A stretch of 38,108 nt of DNA from an uncultured Phycisphaerae bacterium (GCA_937949545.1 CALEDR010000040.1:1-38108), one strand, 5' to 3'. Positions 8,580 through 16,540 are shown, numbered from the stretch's first letter. The notes: generated from the sequence alone by a model not told the origin. Program-made: numbers and translations.

Positions 8580-10292
8580 TTAAGGTTTGCCGTTTTCATA
8601 CAAGTCCCGAATCTCGCCGCCGGACAAACACCGACGGAAAATCATCAGTTCATCCACCACCCCGTCAAAATCCCCTTCCGGGAGAACATAATCCTCGATC
8701 TTCATGGCCCCCAGAAAAATCTCCGCCGGCTCGGTTTTGGCAAGCCCTTCATACGGGGCCGACTGGAACAGACTTCCGTTTACATAAAAACGAAGCTCCT
8801 TGCCGTCATAAACCACCGCGAAGTGATACCAAACCCCGCTTTGGGGAACGAATGTCTGACTGTAAAAGCCCGCTTTTCCCGCCCCGTCATACTGTCGAAA
8901 TTCAAACCGGTTCTTCTGGTAATTGTAAACATACCGGTCATCAAACAAAGAAAACTGATAATTAATCCGATACCCTTGCCGGCAGGAAATCAAATGCCCG
9001 CCCCACTGCTGATTGTCCGGGAAATAGACCCAGGTCGAAATCGTCAGCGGCGATCCAAACGAAAGCCCTGCCTCCGGCCCAATCAAAATCGCCTGGCTTT
9101 TTCCCCGCTCAAATCGGACCGCTTCTTTCTGCGGCCATCGTCCGCTCACCCAGCCCGGCTTGTTCCGCCCGTCTCCTCCAAACAAACCGTCACTGCTGCG
9201 TCCGCCTCCGGCGGCATTGACCAACCGGTCTGGATTGTCCGCATCCCGTTCAAAAAAGTAATGCGCCGCCAAAGAACGGTCCTCCCGATGCAGACGGTAC
9301 ACCCACGACCGCCAGCGGTAATACCCGCCGATTCGGGAGGCCTGTTCGAAAACCTCAACCTGATTCGAACGAACAAAATGATACGGATTCACAAAAGCGG
9401 CTGTCAGCTGGCCTCGTGCGTCCGCCGCCGCTCCCTGTCCGGCATTCAGCAGCAGACTTCGGGTAAACTTCACCGGGTCCGACGAGTCCCGGATCTGAAC
9501 AGAGCCCTCGTAAACATATGCTTCCGTCTGACCGTCTGGTTTGACATAAACCCCAAACTCCGTCCCGTAATCAACCAAACTGGCTGTAGGAGAACGCACG
9601 ACAAAGGCCTGCTTTCCGGACCCGTTCATTGACGCCACCAGACGCCCTTCCTGCAGATAAATCTGCGCCGGGGTTTCCAGACTAAAGGTGGACGGACCTT
9701 CAAAGAGAACAGCCGCCCCCCCTTCCATAACAACTTCCGCCAGCCCCTTCACCAGGTGAATCGGCCCCGGATAGAGTTCAGAGCCCTCCGTCAGAGGACG
9801 GCCGCTCGCATCCTGCCATACGGCATTGACCGTCCGTTGAACCCGGCCGACAGTCAGCCCGTTGTTCCGAGACGGGGACAGGTACGCATAGGCAATCAAA
9901 AAAATCAAGGCCGCTGCAGACAAAAGCAGCGAATAAATGGAAAGTTTGCTGACCGGTGCTCGCACGGCAACGGCTTGGACTGCGGCTTCCGCCGGTGCCG
10001 GTTCCTCCGAAGAACGCTCCACCCACACGGCCTCGGCCGTCTTTTCTTCTTCCGCAAGAATCTTCCAGGCCTGCTCGTTCAGCAACGAATCGGCCGCCGG
10101 GTTTTCCACAAAAAGACTGGCCCCTTTTCGCCGATGCAGGTGAGCATACACCATCAGAAAATCCACATACTCCCGACGAGCCTCCGGATTCGACTCCAGC
10201 AGGGCCGCCAGAGCGGATTCCTGTTCCTCCGTCGCCATCCCGTAAAGGCTGGCGAGCATCCAGTCATAAAAATCATTCGGCAGAGAAGTCAT
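8580..10292 (-). CDS. FecR-domain transmembrane anti-sigma factor fused to LamG
   Basis: A 570-residue protein in three parts. The N-terminal cytoplasmic part (about 1-112) contains 'DFYDWMLASLYG' and resembles anti-sigma domains. One membrane helix spans about 117-137. The FecR domain lies in the periplasm (about 145-300), with 'ASLVDYGTEFGVYV' and 'EAYVYEGSVQI' typical of the family. A LamG jelly-roll follows (about 380-565), with 'DGVVDELMIFRRCLSGGEI' as its last strand. Its ATG overlaps the stop of the ECF sigma gene as ATGA, so the two are translationally coupled. Known FecR proteins hold or activate a partner ECF sigma factor in response to an envelope signal. The LamG domain suggests that the signal is a carbohydrate; that is inference. 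The gene order (sigma, FecR-LamG, prepilin-like) is common in Planctomycetes. Confidence 0.85.
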   Translation of the reverse strand: MTSLPNDFYDWMLASLYGMATEEQESALAALLESNPEARREYVDFLMVYAHLHRRKGASLFVENPAADSLLNEQAWKILAEEEKTAEAVWVERSSEEPAPAEAAVQAVAVRAPVSKLSIYSLLLSAAALIFLIAYAYLSPSRNNGLTVGRVQRTVNAVWQDASGRPLTEGSELYPGPIHLVKGLAEVVMEGGAAVLFEGPSTFSLETPAQIYLQEGRLVASMNGSGKQAFVVRSPTASLVDYGTEFGVYVKPDGQTEAYVYEGSVQIRDSSDPVKFTRSLLLNAGQGAAADARGQLTAAFVNPYHFVRSNQVEVFEQASRIGGYYRWRSWVYRLHREDRSLAAHYFFERDADNPDRLVNAAGGGRSSDGLFGGDGRNKPGWVSGRWPQKEAVRFERGKSQAILIGPEAGLSFGSPLTISTWVYFPDNQQWGGHLISCRQGYRINYQFSLFDDRYVYNYQKNRFEFRQYDGAGKAGFYSQTFVPQSGVWYHFAVVYDGKELRFYVNGSLFQSAPYEGLAKTEPAEIFLGAMKIEDYVLPEGDFDGVVDELMIFRRCLSGGEIRDLYENGKP

Positions 10293-10825
10293 TGTGCCGC
10301 CTCCTCGGCAAGTGTCTGCTTAATGCACTGAAGCAGATTCCGATGAATTCGTACCAGTGCATAATAAGTAGCCCGTGTTGACTTGGAAATATGAGCGCCG
10401 ATATTCTCCAGCGTTAAGTCCTTTTCATAACGAAGTTTCAGAATATACCGATCCATTTGAGCCAGTTTGTCGATACACTGCTTCATGGCCCCCATTCGTC
10501 GGTCCATCTCCGGCAGCGTCCGGACAACCTCCTGTTCGAGCGATTCCGCAAGGGCTTCGCTTAAACAGAGTTTCCTGCTCTTTTTTTTCTTGAAATAGGA
10601 AAGAATCTGATACCGAGCAATTGTTAAAGCCCAAGCCACAAAATCCATACCGGGTATAAAAGAGGAGAATTTTCGCCACATCACCGCAGACGCTTCCTGC
10701 ATAATGTCATCGGCGTCTGCCGCATTCGGGACAAATGAGAGAATGTAAGCGTAAATCCGCTTATCATTCAGCATCAGCAGACGCAAAAACTGTTCCTGGC
10801 TATGTCCTTTTTCCTCCGGCATCAT
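10289..10825 (-). CDS. ECF RNA polymerase sigma factor, Rhodopirellula/Verrucomicrobium type
   Basis: A 178-residue sigma-70 family protein with region 2 only and region 4, as in ECF factors. Region 2 is about 12-80: 'ADADDIMQEASAVMWRKF' is the region 2.2 core-binding helix and 'AWALTIARYQILSYFKKKK' covers region 2.3-2.4. Region 4 is about 105-172: 'LRYEKDLTLENIGAHI' then a recognition helix around 'STRATYYALVRIHRNL'. Two ATGs lie at 10825 and 10822; upstream GGGATAGA is a weak ribosome site. It heads the minus-strand locus and overlaps the FecR-LamG gene by 4 nt, so that protein is probably its regulator. Targets are not visible here, but the downstream secreted genes are obvious candidates. 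The GH128 gene promoter looks sigma-70-like, however. Confidence 0.88.
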   Translation of the reverse strand: MMPEEKGHSQEQFLRLLMLNDKRIYAYILSFVPNAADADDIMQEASAVMWRKFSSFIPGMDFVAWALTIARYQILSYFKKKKSRKLCLSEALAESLEQEVVRTLPEMDRRMGAMKQCIDKLAQMDRYILKLRYEKDLTLENIGAHISKSTRATYYALVRIHRNLLQCIKQTLAEEAAQ

Positions 10826-10991
10826 CTGTATCTATCCCAAACTTCTTATTTTTTACGAAAAAAACATATGAGAAACCTTTTTTCATTTGCAAAACACGGT
10901 CCATCCATGACGGCTCTACAATATCCTGATAATACCTTATAAACACATTCTTTTCGATGATAAAATAGGAAATGATTTACGGTGCGTTGTA

Positions 10992-11020
10992 TTGACTTCC
11001 TTTGCTAATATTGGTAAAAT
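10992..11020 (+). promoter_or_regulatory. Sigma-70 promoter of the pseudo-receiver/diguanylate cyclase pair
   Basis: TTGACT, a 17-nt spacer, then TAAAAT, followed 25 nt later by the ATG at 11045 with GAGGG as ribosome site. The 219-nt divergent region (10826-11044) must also carry the sigma factor gene promoter, but no convincing one was found on the minus strand. Confidence 0.7.
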
Positions 11021-11044
11021 GAAGTCTGGAATTCGAGGGTAAAA

Positions 11045-11515
11045 ATGGAAGGTCAAACGGATATAAAAATCCTGATTCTCGATAGCGCTAATCGGATATC
11101 TAGACCGCTGTCCAGTTTGCTTAAAACAGAACCACAGAATGTCTGCGCCAACATTTATGAGGCGGTTCAGGTTCTTTCCGCCTGCCCTGAAGAAAAACTG
11201 GTCCTGTTTGTTGCTCCGGCAGAAGAATTAGGAAAAGAAAGCGGCTTCTTTCAGGCCTTTCTGCGCCGCCGTCCTCACATTCGCTGTATCGCCGTTCTTT
11301 TCGACAAGCAGGACTGCCCGGTTTCTCTCCAGCAGGCTGTTTGGGAAGGGCTCATTGTGCCCTGTCCGCCGAGTATTCCTGTAACAGAAGCGATCCGCTG
11401 GCTCCTGGAAAAACACCAGAAACTCCTTTCGAATGAAAGCAAAAGGATGCCAACGCAGCCGGATGCCGTTCGAATCAGTCCGGAAGAACTCCAGGCCCTT
11501 TTCAGCCCGGAATAA
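11045..11515 (+). CDS. Pseudo-receiver-like protein of unknown function
   Basis: A 156-residue protein without recognised catalytic residues. Its pattern of strands and helices ('DIKILILDSANRISRPLSSL', 'KLVLFVAPAEELG', 'IRCIAVLFDKQDC') resembles a response regulator receiver. The acidic pocket, the phosphoacceptor Asp and the conserved Lys are not in the expected places, so phosphorylation is unlikely. The last 35 residues are polar and probably disordered. It has a good promoter (10992-11020) and a GAGGG ribosome site. It ends 2 nt before the diguanylate cyclase gene, whose N-terminus is a similarly degenerate receiver, so the two may have arisen by duplication. A role as a partner of the cyclase is an inference from this pairing. 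Confidence 0.6.
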   Translation: MEGQTDIKILILDSANRISRPLSSLLKTEPQNVCANIYEAVQVLSACPEEKLVLFVAPAEELGKESGFFQAFLRRRPHIRCIAVLFDKQDCPVSLQQAVWEGLIVPCPPSIPVTEAIRWLLEKHQKLLSNESKRMPTQPDAVRISPEELQALFSPE

Positions 11516-11517
11516 AC

Positions 11518-12588
11518 ATGGAAAAACGACCGAAAAAAATCCTGTTCATCGCCCCCCCCCAAAAAGCTCTGATCCATCCGGAGCATCTGAATGGAACGAC
11601 CATCTGCGAATCGATTCTGGGGGGAATTGAACAAATGCAGTCCATATCGTTTGATACGATTGCCGTGTTCCTGTCCGAGATTCAGGGACATCCGGAACAG
11701 GCCTTGCGTGCCCTTCGAAAAGGCAGTCCCCACTCGCGCATTCTTCTTCTGGCCCAGATGCTCGAAGAGCCGCTGGCCCGTGAGCTGACGGGACGAAGCG
11801 GACAAATGGAGGCAATCGCGGATGACTATCTGATATGTCCGGTCTTGGCGGAAGAGCTTGTCCGCAGCCTTCAAACCGTGCCTGACGTCCACCCGCTGAC
11901 CAGTGAACGCGAACAGCAGTACCAGGAGCAAATCCGTCAGCTCGAAAAACTGGCGACGGAAGACGATTTAACGGGGCTGAAAAACCGCCGCTACGTCAAT
12001 CAGTTTCTTATTCAGGTTCTGGCGCTGGCCCGGCAGTATCAGTTTCCCGTGACACTGCTGCTGTTCGATATCGACAATTTCAAGCAGTACAATGACCAAT
12101 TCGGCCATGCCGTCGGAGATCAGGTCCTCATTCAGGCCGGCAAACTGATTCGCCGGTGCTGTCGAGCCCACGACGTCGTCGCCCGCATCGGCGGGGATGA
12201 ATTCGCCGTTGTGTTCTGGGACTTGCCGGATCCGAAAAAAAAGACCGACAGCTCCGGCCCTGTCCACGAACGGCGCCACCATTCGGCCAGGCATCCCCGA
12301 CAGCCCCTCTTTATGGCCGAACGGTTTCGCCGAAAAATTTCGTCTTCCCGGCTCCCCATGCTCGGTCCGGACGGACACGGGCAGCTGACCATCAGCGGGG
12401 GACTGGCGTCCTACCCTGATGACGGAAAAACCGCCGACGACCTCCTCAAACGGGCGGACGAAGCACTCCTCGAAGCCAAACGACAGGGAAAAAATCAAAT
12501 TGTTCTCATCGGCAGCAAGAACGAACCCCAGCCTTCTTCGGCGGAACAAAACATGTCCAGACCGCCGCGAAGTCCTCAAACCTTATAA
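11518..12588 (+). CDS. Diguanylate cyclase (GGDEF) with N-terminal pseudo-receiver
   Basis: A 356-residue protein likely to make cyclic di-GMP from two GTP. Residues 1-120 form a receiver-like domain lacking the phosphoacceptor Asp. A short coiled coil follows (about 125-146), then the GGDEF domain (about 147-330): 'DDLTGLKNRR' (149-158), 'FDIDNFKQYND' (183-193), and the active-site GGDEF itself at 225-229. RAHD at 216-219, five residues earlier, is the R-x-x-D inhibitory site, so product inhibition is expected. A basic, His-rich insert of about 30 residues (238-265) follows the active site. A run of nine C (11552-11560) falls at codons 12-15, where a slip would abolish the protein. The gene ends in a 6-nt overlap with the convergent metallophosphatase gene. 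Confidence 0.88.
   Translation: MEKRPKKILFIAPPQKALIHPEHLNGTTICESILGGIEQMQSISFDTIAVFLSEIQGHPEQALRALRKGSPHSRILLLAQMLEEPLARELTGRSGQMEAIADDYLICPVLAEELVRSLQTVPDVHPLTSEREQQYQEQIRQLEKLATEDDLTGLKNRRYVNQFLIQVLALARQYQFPVTLLLFDIDNFKQYNDQFGHAVGDQVLIQAGKLIRRCCRAHDVVARIGGDEFAVVFWDLPDPKKKTDSSGPVHERRHHSARHPRQPLFMAERFRRKISSSRLPMLGPDGHGQLTISGGLASYPDDGKTADDLLKRADEALLEAKRQGKNQIVLIGSKNEPQPSSAEQNMSRPPRSPQTL
11552..11560 (+). repeat. Nine-C homopolymer within the 5' end of the diguanylate cyclase gene
   Basis: Nine C followed by five A at codons 12-17. Tracts like this are prone to replication slippage and polymerase stuttering. Loss or gain of one base would frameshift the cyclase before any domain. It may be a phase-variation site or simply a sequencing hazard; the frame is intact as given. 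Confidence 0.7.
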
Positions 12589-13431
12589 AATAGAAGCCAG
12601 CGGAACCACGGCATCCCGAAGCATCTCAAGATTGTAAAGCCGCCCCAGATCGAAAACAAGCAGACAGCCGTGGCTGTGTTCGGAAGCCAAAATGAGCGTA
12701 TTATCCCCGATGACGCCCCACCCTTCATCCTGCGGCTGATGCCCCAGAACAAACAGCTCCACTTCCAGACGCTCCGCCATCCGCCGAAGGGCCTGCGGAC
12801 TTTGATGCCTGCCCCAGGTCAGCAGATAAACCGAATTGGGCCGGCGTGTATCTTCCATGGTGTACGGGCGATCAAAAATCTCCAAATCGAACGACTCCAC
12901 ATAAGAATCCGCCGGCAGCGAGTGAGAAATCCAGATTTTATTCGGTGTTTTGACTGCAAGCGGCTGGGAAAGCAGATAATGCACCATCGTCTGATGGACA
13001 AGCCCGAAATGGTCCTGGTATTCCCGCTTCATTGCCTCCTGCATCGCCACATTGACCTCCCGCCCGTTTTTCATCACGGTCCCCTGATTGACGACGGCCG
13101 TATCGTGATTGCCCAAAAGAATATGCACCTGCCCCGGATACAGCAGCTTGTAGCGAATCGCATCCTGAAGCAAGCGGTAGGAAAGGCAGCCCCCGTAATC
13201 ATCCTCCGGCCCGCCGTGAAGAATCTCCTGAAAAATCACATGGGTCTCGGGATGATTTTCCAGATCCGCATAGTCAACAATTTTTTCAAAATGTCTCCGA
13301 TGACCATGCAAATCCCCCGAGACAATCACGCGTCCTCTCTCCGGCAGCACGATCAGGTTGCCCCGCCGGAAAGGATCGGTTCGGTTGGCCTCAGCCCCCT
13401 TCAGATACAGCTGGATTGTTTGCTGCGACAT
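12583..13431 (-). CDS. Calcineurin-like metallophosphoesterase (PPP type, variant second motif)
   Basis: A 282-residue two-metal phosphatase. Motifs from ATG 13431: GDLHG (39-43), 'QEILHGGPEDDYGG' (68-81) where the family usually has GDxxDRG, GNHD (107-110), then 'WISHSLP' and 'FVLGHQPQ' carrying the later His ligands. The second motif lacks the canonical Gly-Asp and has His-Gly-Gly instead, a variant I associate with planctomycete members, so a metal ligand may be replaced. A TTG at 13461 would extend the protein by 10 residues; ATG was preferred. The start lies 41 nt inside the upstream kinase gene, so the two are co-transcribed and probably translationally coupled. Removing phosphate from the kinase or its targets is the natural inference; a dinucleotide polyphosphatase activity is the alternative. 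Confidence 0.75.
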   Translation of the reverse strand: MSQQTIQLYLKGAEANRTDPFRRGNLIVLPERGRVIVSGDLHGHRRHFEKIVDYADLENHPETHVIFQEILHGGPEDDYGGCLSYRLLQDAIRYKLLYPGQVHILLGNHDTAVVNQGTVMKNGREVNVAMQEAMKREYQDHFGLVHQTMVHYLLSQPLAVKTPNKIWISHSLPADSYVESFDLEIFDRPYTMEDTRRPNSVYLLTWGRHQSPQALRRMAERLEVELFVLGHQPQDEGWGVIGDNTLILASEHSHGCLLVFDLGRLYNLEMLRDAVVPLASIL

Positions 13432-14281
13432 GGCTTTGCTGGTTCTGCAGACGAGCTCCAAAGATTTCGCGAATCATCACATCCAGACGGGCAATAATTT
13501 CCGACATACTCGACGGGCGGTCTCCCGGACGTTCCTTCACACAGTCCATCACAAGATTGGACAGCGCCACAGGAATCTTTTTGTAGATTTCACTGGGCGA
13601 TTTAAAATCGGCGGTGACCGGCACAGAAAAGCCGTATTCATTCTTTTTGGGAATCAGCGTCGGGACGTTTTTCCCCGTCAGGGCCCAGTACATCGTGGCG
13701 CCCAGATTGAAAATATCCGTTCGGTGGCTCAGATGCTCCCGACGAACCTGTTCGGGGGCGATATAATCCGGCGTTCCCTGAATTCGCTTTTTCACCTCGC
13801 CGATTTTGCAGCTTTGCCCCAAATCGATGATTTTGATGGCCCCTTTTTTGCTGAAAAGGATGTTGTTGGGCTTGATATCGCAGTGCACATATCCCTTCTG
13901 ATGCATCGCATTCAGAGCCGTGGCAACCATTCGAAAAATCAGCAGCACGTCGCCCAGACTGATGCCCGGAAGCTCTTCCAGACTCTGCCCGTCAAAATAT
14001 TCCATCGAAAGCAGCAGTTCCTGCGTTCGGAGAAGTTTTCGCTTCCGAAGAATCTTATAGCATTTTCGAATATAAGGATGGTCAACCTGGCGGCTGACCT
14101 TGTATTCGGTCTCCATCTGCTCAAAAATCCGGAGGTCTTCAGGGGTTTCCATCACCACCCGTTTGAGTGCTACCGTCTGGCCGCTTTCTTCATCAATTGC
14201 CAGGTAAATCAGACTGCGCGCACCGGTGCCGATTCGCTTGATTATCGTAAAACCATCGATGTCGACTTTTTCAATCGGCAT
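13391..14281 (-). CDS. Soluble serine/threonine protein kinase (Hanks type)
   Basis: A 296-residue kinase made almost only of a catalytic domain. Features: glycine loop 'IGTGARSLIYLA' (17-28), 'VALK' with Lys40, catalytic loop 'HCDIKPNN' (133-140, Asp135, Asn140), metal motif DLG at 153-155, and 'GTPDYIAPEQ' (169-178). The catalytic loop reads His-Cys-Asp, not His-Arg-Asp, which places it among non-RD kinases; these often do not need activation-loop phosphorylation. There is no membrane helix and no PASTA or other sensor domain, unlike many planctomycete kinases, so it should be cytoplasmic. A near-consensus promoter (14371-14399) lies about 90 nt upstream. It overlaps the metallophosphatase gene downstream, forming a kinase-phosphatase pair. 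Confidence 0.88.
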   Translation of the reverse strand: MPIEKVDIDGFTIIKRIGTGARSLIYLAIDEESGQTVALKRVVMETPEDLRIFEQMETEYKVSRQVDHPYIRKCYKILRKRKLLRTQELLLSMEYFDGQSLEELPGISLGDVLLIFRMVATALNAMHQKGYVHCDIKPNNILFSKKGAIKIIDLGQSCKIGEVKKRIQGTPDYIAPEQVRREHLSHRTDIFNLGATMYWALTGKNVPTLIPKKNEYGFSVPVTADFKSPSEIYKKIPVALSNLVMDCVKERPGDRPSSMSEIIARLDVMIREIFGARLQNQQSHVAANNPAVSEGG

Positions 14282-14370
14282 TACTGTAAATCCTTTTTCC
14301 CTATATACTTAATTCTATATACCTGAAAAAATACTCCTTCGCCATTGTGGACTTTCTGGAACCCTACCAA

Positions 14371-14399
14371 AGTATATTCGTCCCTAAACGGTTTGTCCA
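14371..14399 (-). promoter_or_regulatory. Sigma-70 promoter of the kinase-phosphatase pair
   Basis: Minus strand TGGACA, a 17-nt spacer, then TATACT, one mismatch in each box. The ATG at 14281 is about 85 nt downstream. An open frame continuing upstream of the kinase start (to 14595) would begin before this promoter and shows no recognisable protein, so it is not annotated. Confidence 0.65.
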
Positions 14400-14494
14400 G
14401 CAAGAGTTTTTTGACAAAAAATGTAAATTTTTTGAAGGAAAGGAGCCATTCTCCCATTTCCCCCAAAGGACATAACCTTCTTGCTTTTTTGTTC

Positions 14495-14523
14495 TTGACC
14501 TGAAAACCCCGATGCAGTATAAT
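14495..14523 (+). promoter_or_regulatory. Consensus sigma-70 promoter of the glycosyltransferase gene
   Basis: TTGACC, a 17-nt spacer, then perfect TATAAT on the plus strand. It is the best promoter in the window. The glycosyltransferase ATG is at 14752, so the leader would be about 220 nt long. Confidence 0.75.
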
Positions 14524-14524
14524 T

Positions 14525-14695
14525 CGTAGAATAAAACTACGGGAGAAAACTCTTTGAGAACGCATAGTCCTTAACAAAAAGGGCTGATTTAGCATAAAGC
14601 CGCAACGAGCGCGTCAGCGCTGTCCGTTGAAATTTCACATTATCTCTTCCCGGACGTCAGTCTATGCTTATTCTCCATTCCCTCGACGGGGAATG
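14525..14695 (+). promoter_or_regulatory. Structured 5' leader of the glycosyltransferase gene
   Basis: This part of the 470-nt gene-free region 14282-14751 holds four hairpins in the transcript from 14495-14523. They are CGTAG/CTACG (14525-14541), GGCT/AGCC (14582-14601), a two-part stem CAACG+AGCGC / GCGCT+CGTTG (14603-14629), and a perfect 7-bp CATTCCC/GGGAATG (14676-14695). None has a T run. No known riboswitch was recognised, including the cyclic di-GMP classes. It could be a cis-regulatory RNA or an independent small RNA. Confidence 0.4.
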
Positions 14696-14751
14696 TGTAT
14701 ATTTAAAACGATTAAAAAGAATATAAACCTTTATTATAGAAAGAGTTAAAT

Positions 14752-16206
14752 ATGAAAACGCTGTCGCTTGCAGCCGGGTTTGTTCCGGGCCGTATGCTCA
14801 CAAAAGACAACCTCTATGATTGGTCGAGCAAGACGATGATTTGTATCGCCATCTCGGCAATCATCCTCGGTGCCTGGGCCCAGCGGGACCAAATCGAAGA
14901 GGTCCTCGATCGGCTTACGTCCCTTCAATGGGGAATCGCCTATCTGGCCGTCGTCCGCAGCCTCTTTGTCATCAATATCGCGGCCCTTCTTTGGCGTTTC
15001 ATCCTCGTGCTCTTCTATAAACCCGCCCGGACCTGTACGGACAGCGAATTGCCCACCTGTACCGTCATCATTCCTGCCTACAACGAAGGCCGCCATGTAG
15101 CCGATACTATCGACAGTGTGGCGGCCAGCAATTATCCGGTCGATAAACTCCAGATTATCGCCGTCGATGACGGCAGTGCCGACGACACATGGGACTGGAC
15201 TCTGCAGGCTGCCGCTCGGCACCCTCATCTTGTCACCCCTCTTCGACTGAAGCGAAACAGCGGCAAGCGAAAAGCTCTCTATGAGGGCTTCATCCGGAGC
15301 CATGCGGATATTCTGGTGACCATCGACAGCGACTCCCTCATTGAGAAAAACACGCTGCGCAATCTCGTCAGCCCCTTTATCACACAATCCAACGTCGGCG
15401 CCGTCGCCGGCAATGTGCGTGTGCTGAACCGTCATCAGGGTCTTATTCCCAAGATGCTCGATGTTTCTTTTGCCTTCAGCTTTGACTTTATCCGAGCCAG
15501 CCAAAGCCAGGTCGATTCCGTCCTCTGTACCCCGGGTGCCTTGTCCGCCTACCGACGAGACCTCGTCATGAAAGTTCTCCACACCTGGATGAATCAGCGA
15601 TTCCTCGGTCAAAAGTCCAACATCGGTGAAGACCGCGCGATGACCAACCTCATTCTCAAACAGGGTTTCGCCGTCAAGTTTCAGTCTAACGCCGTCGTCT
15701 TTACCCAAGTCCCCGTCCGCTACAAAGGACTCTGCAAAATGTTCCTGCGGTGGGCCCGAAGCAATATCCGGGAAACTATCGAAATGGCACGCTTCGTTTT
15801 CAAGCCCTTCCGGACCAACCGCCTCGGAGTCCAGCTGAACTTTCTCCACAGCGTGGTCAATCTCTTCGGGGCAACCTTTATGATTTTCGGTACACTCGGC
15901 TGCATCCTCTGGGAACCCCAGGTCTTTCTGGCCCAGATCCTTTTGGGGGCTGAACTGATGGCGATTATCCCCGGTACATTCTATGCTTTCAAATACCGCT
16001 CCAGCAACGCCCTCTGGGCCTTTGCCTACTCGCTGTTCTGGCTGGCCGGTCTCTTCTGGATCAGCCCCTATGCCCTCTTGACCGTCGGCAACAACAAATG
16101 GCTCACCCGCACCCTGCCCGCCGCCGGCACCGTCACCGCTGCGGCCATCAGGCAACCCGCAAAACCTGCCGGCAGTGCTGTCGGGCGCAGCCTTCTGCCC
16201 GTTTGA
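14752..16206 (+). CDS. Membrane processive glycosyltransferase, family GT2
   Basis: A 484-residue membrane glycosyltransferase of the hyaluronan/chitin/poly-GlcNAc synthase kind. Two membrane helices (about 26-44 and 61-89) precede a cytoplasmic GT-A domain with 'IIPAYNEG' (106-113), DDGS (139-142), DSDS as the D-x-D site (192-195), 'GEDR' (292-295, catalytic Asp) and 'LRWARS' (332-337), the counterpart of the Q-x-x-R-W product-binding motif. The leading Gln is not present. Three further helices (about 363-387, 391-413, 420-445) would form the exit channel. It therefore probably extends and extrudes a beta-linked polysaccharide from a nucleotide sugar; which sugar cannot be told. No PilZ domain is visible. 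The ribosome site (GAAAGAG) is weak. The exporter genes start 334 nt downstream. Confidence 0.82.
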   Translation: MKTLSLAAGFVPGRMLTKDNLYDWSSKTMICIAISAIILGAWAQRDQIEEVLDRLTSLQWGIAYLAVVRSLFVINIAALLWRFILVLFYKPARTCTDSELPTCTVIIPAYNEGRHVADTIDSVAASNYPVDKLQIIAVDDGSADDTWDWTLQAAARHPHLVTPLRLKRNSGKRKALYEGFIRSHADILVTIDSDSLIEKNTLRNLVSPFITQSNVGAVAGNVRVLNRHQGLIPKMLDVSFAFSFDFIRASQSQVDSVLCTPGALSAYRRDLVMKVLHTWMNQRFLGQKSNIGEDRAMTNLILKQGFAVKFQSNAVVFTQVPVRYKGLCKMFLRWARSNIRETIEMARFVFKPFRTNRLGVQLNFLHSVVNLFGATFMIFGTLGCILWEPQVFLAQILLGAELMAIIPGTFYAFKYRSSNALWAFAYSLFWLAGLFWISPYALLTVGNNKWLTRTLPAAGTVTAAAIRQPAKPAGSAVGRSLLPV

Positions 16207-16540
16207 GCAGACAGGATGGAATCTGCTTCAAAAGGCAAGAATCAACAACTCGCTTCCCGGCGCGTTCTCTATACACAGCGTCTGGGCAGCGGAAGAGCTC
16301 CGTCTTAGACATTTCTTTTGGAACATCTGGTTTGGGCTGGGAGATTTGAGAAAGATATTAGGATTCACATCCTTTCCGCTCCAGCACAACCAAGCAAAAC
16401 AGAAAAATCGGCGACGGGACAATTCGTTGCAAAATTCAAGATTTTCTGTAACAATGGCGGGGATTGACCGTCTAAAGGGCGGGTATTTTGTTCTCTGCGG
16501 TGCAAGTCGGCATCTTGAAACCTATAAAGGACTCTCAAAC
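16207..16540 (+). other. Gene-free stretch before the export operon
   Basis: No gene is supported. The MacA-like frame is open upstream through this stretch, but the translation shows no family resemblance. A possible promoter (TTGCAA, 16-nt spacer, TAACAA) starts near 16424. No terminator follows the glycosyltransferase, so read-through into the exporter is possible. Confidence 0.3.

Noticed and set aside
14281-14595. Minus-strand frame of 104 codons ending at the kinase start with a TAATG overlap.
   Set aside because: It starts upstream of the strong kinase promoter, its translation resembles no family, and its composition looks like noncoding DNA.
16175-16540. Longer N-terminus for the MacA-like adaptor.
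   Set aside because: It would overlap the glycosyltransferase gene, add about 120 residues without family resemblance before the membrane anchor, and lacks a ribosome site; GTG 16541 fits both family length and the upstream AAAGGA.
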